This document shows, one piece after another, positions 1 to 12,300 of a stretch of DNA of 64,000 nucleotides. Source of the stretch: Rhynchospora pubera (lineage: Eukaryota; Streptophyta; Magnoliopsida; Poales; Cyperaceae). A program made the translations under genes and the position numbers. The stretch spans positions 257,472,229 to 257,536,228 of the forward strand of contig CM051459.1 in assembly GCA_028095005.1 (NCBI GenBank). Direction: 5' to 3'. Below the pieces are notes generated by a model. The model had not been told where the DNA came from. It searched no databases and saw nothing but the letters and a program-made list of their open reading frames with translations. The first letter of the stretch is position 1. Every line of letters begins with the position of its first letter.

Positions 1-1204
1 TGAAATGCTACTTTTTCAAATATCTCAATGAATCACAATGCATAAAAAAATTTGTACATGACCTATTTATTTATGCAAAATATATTTAATTTTTGTTTTG
101 ATAAATTTTTAGATGTTTTTTTTCCTTGACAATCAAATTAGTTTATCTCTACATTTAATTTAAATTTCGATAAAAGCAGCTTGACAAACAAATTTGTTGA
201 TATTTCTATAGATCCAATCTATAATAATATCATCATGGGTTTTACTTTAAATATATTCGGAGCACTTAGATAGTCTCATAAATTGCTTGGTACGCTGCCA
301 CATATGTAACTTGTGAATTGTGATACAAGTTGAAGCAATAGGAATTGTTGCTCTCAAAATTACCGCAGGAAATCTACTCAAAGGACAGGATGGTGATCGT
401 TTAAGGATGCACTGAGAGAATCAATGTTTTCTGTTGCTCGTTTCTGTGAAAGCTCTTGTAATCGTTTACTGACAATTGGGCCCACGTATTAAATCTGTAT
501 TAAAAATAGGTCCCCATTGCGAAGTATTTTTATGCTTTTTACAACAGAGAATCTGACTTGCTTTGAAGATGTTATATGATATATCAGTATATCACAGTAT
601 CAGGAAAAAGAAGGGAAAGAAATACTCCATAGTCCATACTCTAGAGTAGAAAATAATCAAATATATGGCTCCAACAAAATAGGAAAAATTGTGAGAGTAG
701 AAGCGGGACCCATTATACAATGCAGCCACCTCGACGGATTTTTTTTTTCTAGTTTATGCTTATTTACTTTATTATTAAAAAATAATATCTCTATTTCTAG
801 AGAAAAAAATATATAAAACTGACTAACATTTGAAACTATGAGTTAATTAAAATATTGTAGCAATGCATTACCATTCTCTAAAGTCTAAACATTAATCACA
901 CAATTAACACTATGACTTGGACGTTTATCATATTTTAAACCTTATTGATAATTGATGTATGTATTTTGTTAAATATTTTTAACCCAATTGATTATATTTA
1001 GAGTTCAAATATTGTATGAATATACATAGCTTCATATTCTTGTGTTTCTCAAGTTTATAAATTTACTCTCTAGAGTCAAAACATTCATCAAACACTTTAA
1101 ACATTATTGAATACATATATTCAGTCATAGTTTTATCCTAATTAATTTTAAAAATAACATAATTTTCTCATTAATAGTCGGATGTGTGTGTGTGTATAAA
1201 GGAC
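1..1204. other. AT-rich intergenic DNA, no gene seen
   Basis: No open reading frame with recognisable protein features, RNA gene or transposon end is visible. The sequence is AT-rich with short T runs and a (GT)n stretch just before the first MITE near 1183-1194. Confidence 0.6.
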
Positions 1205-1497
1205 GGCTAACGTGCCATCGATGGCACGTAGGGTCTCGTGCCATCAAGTCATTTTTCAAGTTCCAAAATGATCGATCCAAACTTTCTAATATGATCTCTC
1301 TATTGAAATCTCCATACAGACCAAGTTTACATTTTTTTCGAAATTTTTAAGTATTTTATTTAAAATTTTAGAAAATCATTAATCTAATTAGTTCTAAACC
1401 GTACAAAAACTTTCGTTTTTAAAATCCGAAAAAAATATTTACAAATTTTAAAAAATATAAAATTTGATCTGCAAGGAGATTTCAATAGGGATATCAT
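1205..1497. repeat. Chimeric foldback MITE: family A end on family B core
   Basis: The left terminus is GGCTAACGTGCCATCGATGG, i.e. the palindrome GTGCCATCGATGGCAC, a 10-nt spacer, then the half-palindrome GTGCCATC. This matches the right end of the MITE at 1944-2331. After about 60 bp the sequence becomes the core of family B (compare 1524-1900), an arm with the motif CTCTATTGAAATCTCCAT followed by its inverted copy. The right terminus is missing; the copy runs into a (TA)(GA) microsatellite. Left boundary seen; right boundary approximate. Confidence 0.6.
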
Positions 1498-1523
1498 ATA
1501 TATAGAGAGAGAGAGAGAGAGAG

Positions 1524-1900
1524 AGTTTAGCTACGGTGAGTCGCGACTCACGGACCCTCCGGTGAGTCGCGACCAAAACTCCTAGATCTAGATCAAAATG
1601 ACCGATCCAAACCGTCCAATATGATCTCCCTATTGAAATCTCCATGTAGACCGAATTTTTCATTTTTTCGAAATTTTTAAGTATTTTTTTAAAATTTTAG
1701 AAAATCGTTAATCTAATTGGTTCCGAACCATTCAAAAACATCAGTTTTTAAAAATCCGAAAAAAAATACTTAAAAATTTCGAAAAAATAAAAAATTTGGT
1801 TTGCACGGAGATTTCAATAGGGAGATCATATTGGACGGTTTGGATCGGTCATTTTGATCTAGATCTAGGAGTTTTGGTCGCGACTCACCGTAGCTAAACT
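1524..1900. repeat. Foldback MITE, family B, complete copy
   Basis: Terminal inverted repeat AGTTTAGCTACGGTGAGTCG at the left is matched by the reverse complement ending at 1900. Next to the left end is the perfect palindrome GTGAGTCGCGACTCAC, a spacer, then the half-palindrome GTGAGTCGCGAC. The inside is one long imperfect inverted repeat (arms near 1596-1690 and 1735-1830), so the 377-bp element can fold almost end to end. It has no coding capacity. GA and TA microsatellites flank it, so a target duplication cannot be read. Confidence 0.75.
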
Positions 1901-1943
1901 ATATATATATATATATATACACACATATAGAGAGAGAGAGAGA

Positions 1944-2326
1944 ATGGCTAACGCGCCATCGATGGCACGTGCCATCAATTTTCTATCGACTCGTTTTTCA
2001 AAATTCAAACGTCAAACGGTCGATCCAAACCGTTCAAGTTGATCAAAATATTAAAATATCATTGGAGACCAAATTTTACATTTTTTCGAATTTTTTTGCT
2101 ATTTATTATGATATTTTGAAATTGGAGGGCCTGAAATACTCTAATCATAATGTTTTTAAAAATATCATAATAAATAGCAAAAAAATTCGAAAAAATATAA
2201 AATTTGGTCTCCAAAGATATTTTAATATGGAGAACAACTTGAATGGTTTGGATTGACCATTTGAATTTTGGATCTTGAAAAATGACTTGATGGCTCGAAG
2301 GGTTTCGTGCCATCGATGGCACGTTA

Positions 2327-2331
<5 letters not shown>
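1944..2331. repeat. Foldback MITE, family A, complete copy
   Basis: TIR ATGGCTAACG at the left and CGTTAGCCAT at the right (one mismatch internally). The right end carries a half-palindrome GATGGC, a spacer, then the full palindrome GTGCCATCGATGGCAC. Internal arms with AAATTTTACATTTTTTCG and its inverse flank a short centre. About 388 bp, non-coding; ORF-like frames inside are antisense images of each other. Confidence 0.75.

Positions 2332-2367
<36 letters not shown>
2332..2367. repeat. (TA)n microsatellite used as insertion site
   Basis: About 18 TA units. The small LTR element that follows inserted here; TATAT at 2363-2367 and 4476-4480 reads as its 5-bp target-site duplication, though a TA repeat gives this little statistical weight. 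Confidence 0.7.
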
Positions 2368-2370
<3 letters not shown>

Positions 2371-3409
2371 GACATCCCTGAATTTTAGGACCTATTTGTG
2401 AATTGCAATACTTCAAATTCTAAGGTCCTATTTGAAAAATGTTCATGCTTATCCACTTTGAAAATATCTCTTTGATCTTATCCACATTTTTAGTAGCTAA
2501 GTAATCAGTATTTATATAAATAATTTCTGATAATTAATATCTTTATAAATAGGCTCAGTTATCTTTATAAATAGTATTAATATTTTCAGAAATAACAGCT
2601 AAGTAATTCCTTTCTACTTACTTAGCCATTAAGTAATCCAGAATATTTACCATTTTAGCCAGACCTCCACTATAAATAGACCCCAGCCTCATTTCATTTC
2701 ATTTCGTATATCATTTCTATTTCTCTCTCTCCCTAGCAACTTTGAATACTGCCTTAGTTTTGAATAGTCGGCCATTTGGAATTCGAGTTCTACGTCGCAG
2801 TTATAGCTATCCCGATTTGCTTGTGCTATGGATCGCTCAGTCAGGTAACTGGACTTCTCTATATCTAGTTCCGTATTGCTTGATTTGATTACCGCTTGAT
2901 TTTGCTTGCATGTGTATGCCCGTATGTGGTATGTTCTGCGGGTTATCGGGTTTAGAATCCTGGATTTCTGAATTTTGTTCATGCATGCACCCTGATCCTC
3001 CTGCCAGGAGAGAGGTTTGGTTCTGATCCCCGATACAGGGGAGGAACTTTATGTCCTGATTTGGTTCTGATCCCCGATTCTGGGGAGAAACTTTATGATT
3101 GGTTCTGATCCCTGTGACTAGGGAGGAACTTTTTGTCCTGATTATGACTTGATTTGACTGATCTAGACCCGATTATCTCCGTGAAATGTATGATTTGTTA
3201 TGTGGATTAATCCAATCATGTTTAATTTGCTTTATTAACTAATATAGAGAAGCCGCGTCGTTAAATAACCGGTTACTGAGCTTTGTAGCTGACATCCGTT
3301 TCGTTCCTTTTCTGCTTGCGACGTAGGTTGACGGGCCGTCGGATGGATGCAGAAGATACCGCCCCACCGTCGCGTCCCGTGTGTCGGTGTGTCGGCGCGG
3401 GGTGTGACA
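2368..3409 (+). repeat. 5' LTR of the small Ty3/gypsy element
   Basis: TG...CA bounded, ending against the PBS at 3413. It contains a clear TATA box, CTATAAATAG, at 2670-2679, about 740 bp before the LTR end. Internal short repeats (TTCTGATCCC...GGAGGAACTTT, three times in 3010-3130) explain the deletion seen in the partner LTR. Confidence 0.85.
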
Positions 3410-3567
3410 GTTTGGTATCAGAGCATTCGTTCCTCGGACTGTGTTTGGGTTCATTATCGTTTCATTTGGAAATTTGATCATAGTATACCGATTTGATGTT
3501 TCATTTGACTTGTTACCTTCCATTTGAAATTTCGTGGAAGAAATTTCCTTTTTAAGGGGGGTGGAAT

Positions 3568-4475
3568 TGACATCCATGAATTTTAGGACCTGTTTGTGAA
3601 TTGCAATACTTCAAATTCTAAGGTCCTATTTGAAAAATGTTCATGCTTATCCACTTTGAAAATATCTCTTTGATCTTATCCACATTTTTAGTAGCTAAGT
3701 AATCAGTATTTATATAAATAATTTCTGATAATTAATATCTTTATAAATAGGCTCAGTTATCTTTATAAATAGTATTAATATTTTCAGAAATAACAGCTAA
3801 GTAATTCCTTTCTACTTACTTAGCCATTAAGTAATCCAGAATATTTACCATTTTAGCCAGACCTCCACTATAAATAGACCCCAGCCTCATTTCATTTCAT
3901 TTCGTATATCATTTCTGTTTCTCTTTCTCCCTAGCAACTTTGAATACCGCCTTAGTTTTGAATAGTCAGCCATTTGGAATTCGAGTTCTACGTCGCAGTT
4001 ATAGTCATCCCGATTTGCTTGTGCTATGGATCGCTCAGTCAGGTAACCGGACTTCTCTATATCTAGTTCCGTATTGCTTGATTTGATTACAGCTTGATTT
4101 TGCTTGCATGTGTATGCCCGTATGTGGTATGTTTCGTTTCATGTGAATTCGAGAAACTTTATGATTGGTTCTGATCCCTGTGACTAGGGAGGAACTTTTT
4201 GTCCTGATTATGACTTGATTTGACTGATCTAGACCCGATTATCTCCGTGAAATGTATGATTTGTTATGTGGATTAATCCAATCATGTTTAATTTGCTTTA
4301 TTAACTAATATAGAGAAGCCGCGTCGTTAAATAACCGGTTACTGAGCTTTGTAGCTGACATCCGTTTCGTTTCTTTTCTGCTTGCGACGTAGGTTGACGG
4401 GCCGTCGGATGGATGCAGAAGATACTGCCCTACCGTCGCGCCCCGTGTGTCGGTGTGTCGGCGCGGGGTGTGACA
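3568..4475 (+). repeat. 3' LTR of the small Ty3/gypsy element, with internal deletion
   Basis: Near-identical to 2368-3409 apart from scattered substitutions and a deletion of about 130 bp in the TTCTGATCCC-type short-repeat region. The same TATA box lies near 3869. It ends GGGGTGTGACA at 4475, followed by TATAT. Confidence 0.85.
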
Positions 4476-4484
4476 TATATATAG

Positions 4485-4859
4485 AGTTTAGCTACGGTGA
4501 GTCGCGACTCACGGACCCTCCGGTGAGTCGCGACCAAAACTCCTAGATCTAAATCAAAATGACCGATCCAAACGTTCAACATGATCTCCCTATTGAAATC
4601 TCTGTGCAAACCAAATTTCTTATTTTTTCGAAATTTTTAAGTATTTTTTTCGGATTTTTAAAAACTGATGTTTTTGAATGGTTCAGAACCAATTAGATTA
4701 ACGATTTTCTAAAATTTCAAAAAAATACTTAAAAATTTCGAAAAAATGAAAAATTTGGTCTACAAGGAGATTTCAATAGGAAGATCATATTGGACGGTTT
4801 GGATCGATCATTTTGATCTAGATCTAGTAGTTTTTGTCGCGACTCACCGTAGCTAAACT
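4485..4859. repeat. Foldback MITE, family B, second copy
   Basis: Starts AGTTTAGCTACGGTGAGTCG and ends with the inverted repeat ...GTAGCTAAACT. It has the same palindrome, spacer and half-palindrome at the left and the same core as 1524-1900. The centre is in the opposite orientation relative to that copy, as expected for a near-symmetric element. Confidence 0.75.
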
Positions 4860-4873
4860 CTATATATATATAG

Positions 4874-4920
4874 AGTTTTGCTATGGTGAGTTACAATTCA
4901 CCAAAGCGTCCGTGAGTCGC
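4874..4920. repeat. Fragment of a family B MITE end
   Basis: AGTTTTGCTATGGTGAGTTA followed by a degenerate palindrome and GTGAGTCGCG, then a TA microsatellite. Only one terminus is preserved. Confidence 0.5.
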
Positions 4921-4954
4921 GTATATATATATATATAGAGAGAGAGAGAAAAAA

Positions 4955-5340
4955 AAAGAATTCAATCAAATCGATTTGACCAGACTCGATTAAATCTCAT
5001 TCAAATGACCAATTGAAACCGTTCAATATGATCTCCATATTGAAATCTCCTTGAGTACAAAATTTTACATTTTTTTAAATTTTTTGCTACGTTTTAAGAA
5101 TTTGAGAAAATCGTTAATCTACTTTTTTCTGAATCCCACAAAATTTTTTTTTTGAATGCGAAAAAAATACTTAAAAATTAAAAAAATGTAAATTTTGGTC
5201 AGTAAATAGATTTCAATAAGGAGATCATATTTAATGGTTCAGATCAGTCATTTGAACTTTTAAAATTGAGATCTAACGGGGTTTAATCGGGATTCAATCA
5301 AATCGATTTATCTGGGAGTTAGGTCAAATCGATTTGACAG
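4955..5340. repeat. Foldback MITE, family F (ATCGAT-type ends)
   Basis: Left end has TCAATCAAATCGATTTGACC. The right end holds TCAATCAAATCGATTT, a spacer, then the palindrome TCAAATCGATTTGA near 5324-5337. The inner arms (ACCGTTCAATATGATCTCC and inverse) are the same core as families A and B. Exact ends uncertain. Confidence 0.55.
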
Positions 5341-5350
5341 GGTTTAATTG

Positions 5351-5730
5351 ATAACGTGCTATTCGTGGCACGTGCCACCCATTTTATAATCAACTCATTT
5401 TTCGAGATCCAAAATTCAAACGGTCAATCCAACCCGTTCAAGTTGATCATCATATTGAAATATCCTTGGAAACCCAAATTTTATATATTTTTTTTAATTT
5501 TTTGCTATTTATTCGGATATTTTCAAAAAAAAAATTATATTTCAGTCCAATTTGACAAATATCATAATAAATAGCAAACAAATTCGAAAAAAATATAAAA
5601 TTTTGTCTCCAAAGGTATTTCAATATGATGATCAACATGAATGGTTTGGATTGACTGTTTGAATTTTATATCTCGAAAGACGAGTTGATAAAAAATGGAT
5701 GGCACATGCCACGATTAGCACATTAGCTAT
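5351..5730. repeat. Foldback MITE related to family A
   Basis: Left ATAACGTGCTATTCGTGGCA contains the palindrome GTGGCACGTGCCAC at 5365-5378. The right end ATGGCACATGCCACGATTAG...CATTAGCTA is its degenerate inverse. Inner arms match those of 1944-2331 (ATATCCTTGGAAACC / GTCTCCAAAGGTATTTC). Confidence 0.6.
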
Positions 5731-5746
5731 GTATATGTATAAAATA

Positions 5747-5950
5747 TCTATTGTGAACCATGATGCATAGATGACTCCGTGCACCATGAACGTTTGATCG
5801 GTGATTTTGTAAATTGACAAATTTAAATTAACCAATCCAATCCATATATTGAAATCTCATAATAAATAAAATTTTACAAATTTTTAAATTTTTTACTATT
5901 TTTTTTGAATTTTTTAAAGCTTACATTTTTTGCTATAAATACACTAATTT
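5747..5950. repeat. Left half of a MITE (family C) split by the large retrotransposon
   Basis: TIR TCTATTGTGAACCATGATGC at the left; its inverse ends at 40661. The two halves (204 and 196 bp) reassemble into a single foldback element across the GTGGC duplication. This independently confirms the outer boundaries of the 34.5-kb insertion. Confidence 0.75.
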
Positions 5951-7683
5951 GTGGCTGTTGAACCCTAAAAAATCATCATAGTTACCGGACAACGGTACAA
6001 AAATTTTTTAGGCTACTATAAGCAATCAAATGGAGGTTCATGATTAGTAAATAAATTTCCAGACTAGCCTAAATATTATCCCGGGTAAACCGGAAGGAAA
6101 CATTCGTGCATATGACCAAGAAAAATTTCAATGCTATGCCAAACCAAGCAGTCCTAAACTCCGATGTCTATATTGGTGCTAATATTAATGTGAAAAATTA
6201 TTAATATGAAAAATAAAATCATATTAATTTAGCATACAATATACTTTGGATCCATGAAAGTGCACTTCGAGATACAAACAAAATAGTAGTATAACTTTAT
6301 GTATATTTATACATAAAATGTACGACTATACATTGCGGCAAAGAAAAAAGAATGAAAGCATTGCATTAAGATTTGTGCAACAGGGATCAACCAAAACAAA
6401 AAAACATGTCGGCCCATATGCAAAAAAAAAAGGGGAAGAACTAAAGGCCCATTCCGATAAAAAAAAAAAAGAAAAGAAGCATACGACCCACGTATCACGT
6501 CGGCCTAGCAGTTCATTTCCTTCATCTCTTCTCCTCCGATAACTTCCTCTGACAAGCGCCATGACGCCAGGAGCTTCCTCTTCTGACGAACGCCATGACG
6601 CAGGAGATGGGCCCTCTTTCTCGCACGCCTGTTGAAATACGAAGCCAAGCAATGATGACAGGGGATGGAATCTCGCTGTCTCCTCTCCTTCTCGCGCTGG
6701 AGAACATTATCCCCTTATCTCTCTCACACAACCGCTAAAGTAAGAAGCCCGACACCTTCCTTCAATGCACGCCATGATGACTGAGCATTTAATTGCGAGA
6801 GAAAGGAATCCCAACGCCAATAGATAAGTTCAATTTCATACTCTCCAGTCGGTTTGAGGTGAAGAAGGCTCCATTCCTCATGGCCTGAATTTCGAAACAT
6901 GCTAAATTGATGAGAATAAAACCCGATTGATCCAATTCCCTGGTTAGGCAGCCACCAGGGAGTGATTTTGATGATATTTGAAGGGTCAATTTGAAGAAAC
7001 AATGAATTGGATTCTGAAATTGAGAAATTACCATGGTTAAGCACTCGATTTGATTGAGTGCAAGTTAGAACCCGCTATCAAACAAACAACAAAGAAACAT
7101 CTGTGAGGATATTTGAGCCATCAGTTTGAAAAATTAATGGAGTAAAATTACAAGAGCCATGAAGCAGCTATGGTCGAGCAAATTCTGTATTTCAAAATTC
7201 ATATAAAGTAGTTGATTTGGTGCCTAACCTGTATGGGTATATAGAAGAAACAAACGGGATGACAGTAAACTGATACAATATGATCAATTGACTGATCAAA
7301 TCAATTCTGTCGGCTGAAGCCATGCAATACTCTCCCAATGCACTTGGTTTCAGTGAAACATGATAGGTAAAAAAAAATGAAGATGTTATAAGAGAGCCCC
7401 AGAAACTAAAAAAAAAAGACCCAAGTATAGCTGGGAAGCAAGAACTGGACATGACCATTTGAAAATGAAACTAAAGGCCCATTGTAACGTAAAGGAATTA
7501 ATGTTGCTGAAATTGACAAGAAAAATAATTAATGGGGACAAGGAGATTAAGGGAAAAAAGATTCCATGGAGCAATAAAGTGCTGTCTAAAGGGATGAGGC
7601 TCTGTGAAGACAGCAGGGGCAAAACCGTCCATTTCTTTCAAGAGGTTGATTATTGGTGCCATCCACAGTACCCTCTGAATCCC

Positions 7684-7692
7684 CTATAAATA
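7684..7692 (+). promoter_or_regulatory. TATA-like box inside the giant LTR (upstream site)
   Basis: CTATAAATA followed by an A/C-rich leader-like stretch (7700-7790). The same block is present in the other LTR from 34475. It may be a second LTR promoter or a relic of an LTR embedded in this LTR. Confidence 0.35.
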
Positions 7693-9393
7693 AGGCACCT
7701 CAGAAGCCATGCAAGAGGAAGAGACAACACACACAAGGAAGAAATCCAGAGAGAGCACAATTCACAGAACACATACACGCTGCCAAATTGTGAAGACATT
7801 TAGAGAATAATTTGTTTGAGATAGGATAGCTACAAAAAAAAAAAAGAGTGTGTTAGTAGAAGCATTAGCTTCATAGTTTCAGTTTTAAGCCACTGTTTGT
7901 TTTACTTCTTTGTAATCTACATTTGAAATAAGAAGGTTATTCCTTTTTACTTTGCAACTTCTATCTTTCTTATTCTCTTTCTGGTTTAGCACAAACTTGT
8001 AAGCAATGTAAGGAATAAAAGAAAACTGCTTTATGTAAATATGTACAGAGCCACTAATTAACATAAGTATTTAGATATCAAGGTAGGGAATAATTGAAAT
8101 CCACTCTTTTTTATACCCTACTTTTACCTTATGTATGCATGTAGATCACATTTGCATTAGTTGCAATATGAGAAACTAATAGGAAATAAAATTAAAATAG
8201 GTTATGTTTATTATTAAGAATGCATAATGGATGTTAAACATATTATCATAAAAAGAAAAATTGTGGACAAAAAAGCATGAACAACATGGACAACAAAAAA
8301 AAAAGAACAGCCGGTTCAATGGACAGCATGTGTTATTAAATGGACAGCAGGTTATGGAGTCCCATGGAGTAGCATACACTTCACCTCACCAATGCATTGG
8401 AGGAGACAGCCACACCACTGCCCTCAATCATGCCAAGGTGGAGTTATGCATTGGAGACTCTCTTGGGTTAGTTCAATGGATTGTTATCTCTCAGATACAA
8501 GCCATTATGCTTTCACATGTCTCCACACCCCCTCTTTCAAGTTGATGCAAGGCTGCCTCACTACAAATACCATGGCCAAGTCCAAATCAAGAAGGAGCTT
8601 CACACTACCATGGTCCTGTGTTTCAATTGAGATGTCATACGTTTTCTGGAGCATGCCAAGATGTTCCCCCAATGCCTCATCAAGTTCTCAATGCTATCAG
8701 GAAGTGACAATAACCAAAGCAAGGCCAGCCGACAGCTTATCTCCATGGCCAAATCAAAATTGAGGAGTAACTCCTAGATAGAGGCATTCGGCAGTCAAAT
8801 TGATTGTCCAGGCACCTTCCTATATTTATCACCAAGCTCGTAGATGCCTCACCTGACCCCCACCATGGCCAGTCAACCGCATTGATCAATCCATCGCCAT
8901 GGCATATCCTGGCTGAGGTGAAACACCATGCCGGAGGAGCTCGGCAACCAAATTGAGACTACACCAGGCTTCACGAATCCTCCACGATGCTCTTAGGCTG
9001 ACCAATTTGGTTCAAGAACCACCAGAGGCCCAGAACTGCAAATCAAGCCGCGTCAAACCCTAGCCGATTAGGTAGGAGGTGATTACAGTGTAGGAGACGG
9101 AGACAAGCTCGACTGATGGACCCCGCGACGTCAGGAGAGTTTGACGATCTCTTACGGCCCTACATCGATGTATGACAGACACCTCGTCAGGCCAATCGTG
9201 CAGCCATGGCGTTTTCTCCATCGACGGATCGACGTAAGGAAAAGGAAGAAAGAAGAGAAGAGGGGTTTATTTCTCCAGCTTGCGTGGACGCGGCCTAAAA
9301 AATAACGGTGTACAAAATCCACTGGCAATGGGACCCATAAACGAAGGGATTAATTACCTCATGAAGCACCGGGAGTATGGGAGTAAAAGAATA

Positions 9394-12300
9394 TGTCACA
9401 CCCCGAACCAGATTCATATCAGGGGAGGACAACCCCGCCACGTGTACACGCTCTGCTGTGCACACGAAAGGCTAAGTACAGTGTCTCAGATACAATAAAT
9501 CACAAAATAATGCCATAAAACAATAACAAAAATAAAAAGTACACATAAGATCGACATCTGAAACAACCCAGATATCAAGTGGCATCATCCAGCAGCGGTA
9601 AGCGACCTTCAACTTCAGATTGTCTTCAGTCAGACCTAAACCTGCTCCACAAAAACTATGTGGGCTGAGTACGCGAATACTCAGTGCAATAACAGGGTAA
9701 GCTAAAGGTTTTGGTTAAACTAAAGGTAGAACTAAACCATTCTTAAGTTGGACATTTTAAATCCTATCTTTAAAGAGCTAAGTGTGGATTATTTTAATGA
9801 TGCCACTAATCTACATCTAAAGACATGCCCAAAATAAAATTAGAAAAATATCTGGAGAACAGATTGTATTATTAATATAATACGATACGGAATATATTTA
9901 ATGATACGAGAGTGAAGCACCCGCACTCAATGGTCAAATCATAAGTAATGTAAAATCCAAAATCAATCTCACTAATCCCAAAATATATGACAAGAACAGT
10001 GCCTACAGATCTACCTACGCAACACCTCGATACGCATAAGCTCCGACCTCACTCCCCCGTCGAGGAGTGAGCAGTAAGACACGGTACCGGCAAACTGACT
10101 CCTGGAGATCGAGAGGTAGTCTGAAATATATATATAGATGGCACACTCCACCCAGTGTCCAAGTCATGCCAAAGGAATATACTAATAACACAAGACAAGA
10201 GGATATACTAATAACAAACAACCATCAAGTGACCGCAGAACCGCCTAGAAGTCGGTCTGCAGAGTGATCGTCGGAGACGAGTTGCTTGTGATCAGAATCG
10301 TCATGAACTGACCGGCAATGGCTTGGGTGCAGCTCCTGACCGCAAGCAAAGCGTTCCTAGTTCACTCGGTCTCACTATCCTGATCCATACCAATGCAAGT
10401 GTTGATTTAAGCACTTTTAAGTTCATTAATCACTTTATTAATATAGATGCATAACCTATAATTGCAACTAATCTTTTGATTACTAAAATGCTCTTAACTG
10501 TTTACTTAATGTTTATGACATGTTATGCACACATAGAGTTAATGATTTAATTCTTAATCTAAAGTTTAAAGAAAACCTAAAGCTTCCACACACCTGTAAA
10601 GTCGGGCATAGAGACAGCTGAAATAGTAAAGCAATGGCGAAGTCCTTGCCAACGCCTTGCACATCTTTCTTGGATCAGCAACTGGTCAAATACACCAGAG
10701 TGGTCTGACTGATTACCTGACGATTAAAAAGGCTACGAATTAGACTAACGATCTACCCAATTATCCCATAATTAAAATCAAGTGCTGGTTATGTGTTCTA
10801 AACAATACTTAGTTAAATAAAAATGAATTCTATGTTGATATATATTATTAAATTTACTTATATATTTTATAAGATTTCAATAGAGTTTTATCTATAACTA
10901 GTGTGAAGAAATATTAATTAAGTTAGATCATCATTGTTACTATTTAGAAATATTTATATAGAATTTTATTTAGAAAACACAATATGAAGGAAGATGTATT
11001 GTTGAATTTATAAACTTAATTTGCATGTTGGAATCGCTTTATTTTTAGTTTGTCTTAAGAAATCATTTTAATTGTGTAAGTGAATAAATAGGTAGTTTAA
11101 TTCTAAGTGTGCTTAGACATCTAGTTTTCTAGAATTGCTTGACATGTATTATTGTTAAAATATATTTGTTATTTACTTGTTTTATTCTTACAATATTTAA
11201 ATGGTTTCAAGCACATTTGCAAAGTGTATAAAATGTGTAAACTTATAGTGAAATTATTATTACTTTTATCTCATAACAAATGTCTAATCTTATATTTATT
11301 GCTTTTAGAAAAGTATATTTAATTTTAGTAATTTTCATGTTACTAACCATTGTGTCAAAGTATATTATCATTTGTTTATGAATAGAAAATCATTTTATAA
11401 GTGTTAATATTATTTAGTGGATTCGAAGTTATGATTTGCTTATTTAACAATCTCTAATCATTTCTCAATTGGATTTAGATTTAATTTATTAGGTGAGTTG
11501 CATTTAAGGTTTTCTGATAGGGATTCTGTTTTAAAATATATTATTTTAATTAGAAAAGTATTTTATAAAATTTGGCAGAGTTTCCTTTAAAACAGTGTGT
11601 GAAGGAAGTCGTTTTTAGACGAGTTCCTACAGTTCATTCAGTGCGTTTATAATCGTGTTATGAATAACTAAGTGTATTAGTTTAGTAATAATTCTAATAG
11701 TGTTTTGCTTAAGTATGAAATTCTATCATTAATTTTAACTAATTTTATTAAAAGAGTTTTTAGTAAATAAAAACGGATTGATAATCTTATCTTTTTAATT
11801 AAATAATTTCAAGTTTCATATGTAGTTAGTTTCATAAAGAAAATATATTCGTAATTGGGAATAATATTGATATTAATTAGAGTTAATATTATCTTTTAAA
11901 TAATTTGTCGTAATGATAATATAAACTAATGTGACTGTCATTTTAACGTGTTGGTGTTTTAATGTGTTTGGGATCATACGCATTTGAATAACTGTACTGA
12001 TGGTAATCCTCTCCCATCTTTAAGTTTACGTATTAGTCCGATTAATTTACATACTAATTAATTTATAAATAATCCTATTTTTAAGTTAATCATTTTAATT
12101 AATTTACTTAACTAAATGTCAATCTTGATTTTAATATGGACCTGGCCCAGTCCGACATTTAATTAAAGTCCAGTAGATAATTATTTTCGGCCCAGAATAG
12201 AGCCAAACACAGAAATTCAAAAGGGACAGCCCAAATAGGCCAGAGAATTAAACACACGGCCCAGCAAAAATGCAAGGCCCAGAAACAAGGCCGAGCAGGC

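Larger units (their letters stand above)
2368..4475 (+). mobile_element. Small non-autonomous Ty3/gypsy (Tekay/Del-type) element, two LTRs with a 158-bp inside
   Basis: Two direct repeats (2368-3409, 1042 bp; 3568-4475, 908 bp) start with TGTGACATCC (the second copy lacks two bases) and end GGGGTGTGACA. The inside starts with TTTGGTATCAGAGC, containing the initiator-Met tRNA primer site TGGTATCAGAGC (3413-3424), and ends in the polypurine tract TTTTTAAGGGGGGTGGAA (3549-3566). The final inside bases resemble the conserved 3' coding end of Tekay/Del chromoviruses (inference). The second LTR lacks about 130 bp around 4131-4152. No gag or pol remains, so mobilisation would need a helper. Confidence 0.85.

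Noticed and set aside
1969..2375. ORFs inside family A MITE
   Set aside because: Plus and minus frames are mirror images produced by the inverted arms.
3239..3577. 112-codon minus-strand ORF
   Set aside because: Spans the LTR/PBS/PPT of the small Ty3 element on the opposite strand; no protein features.
6318..6652. ORFs on both strands near the left end of the giant LTR
   Set aside because: Low-complexity Lys-rich or Phe-rich translations of A/T runs, altered between the two LTRs.
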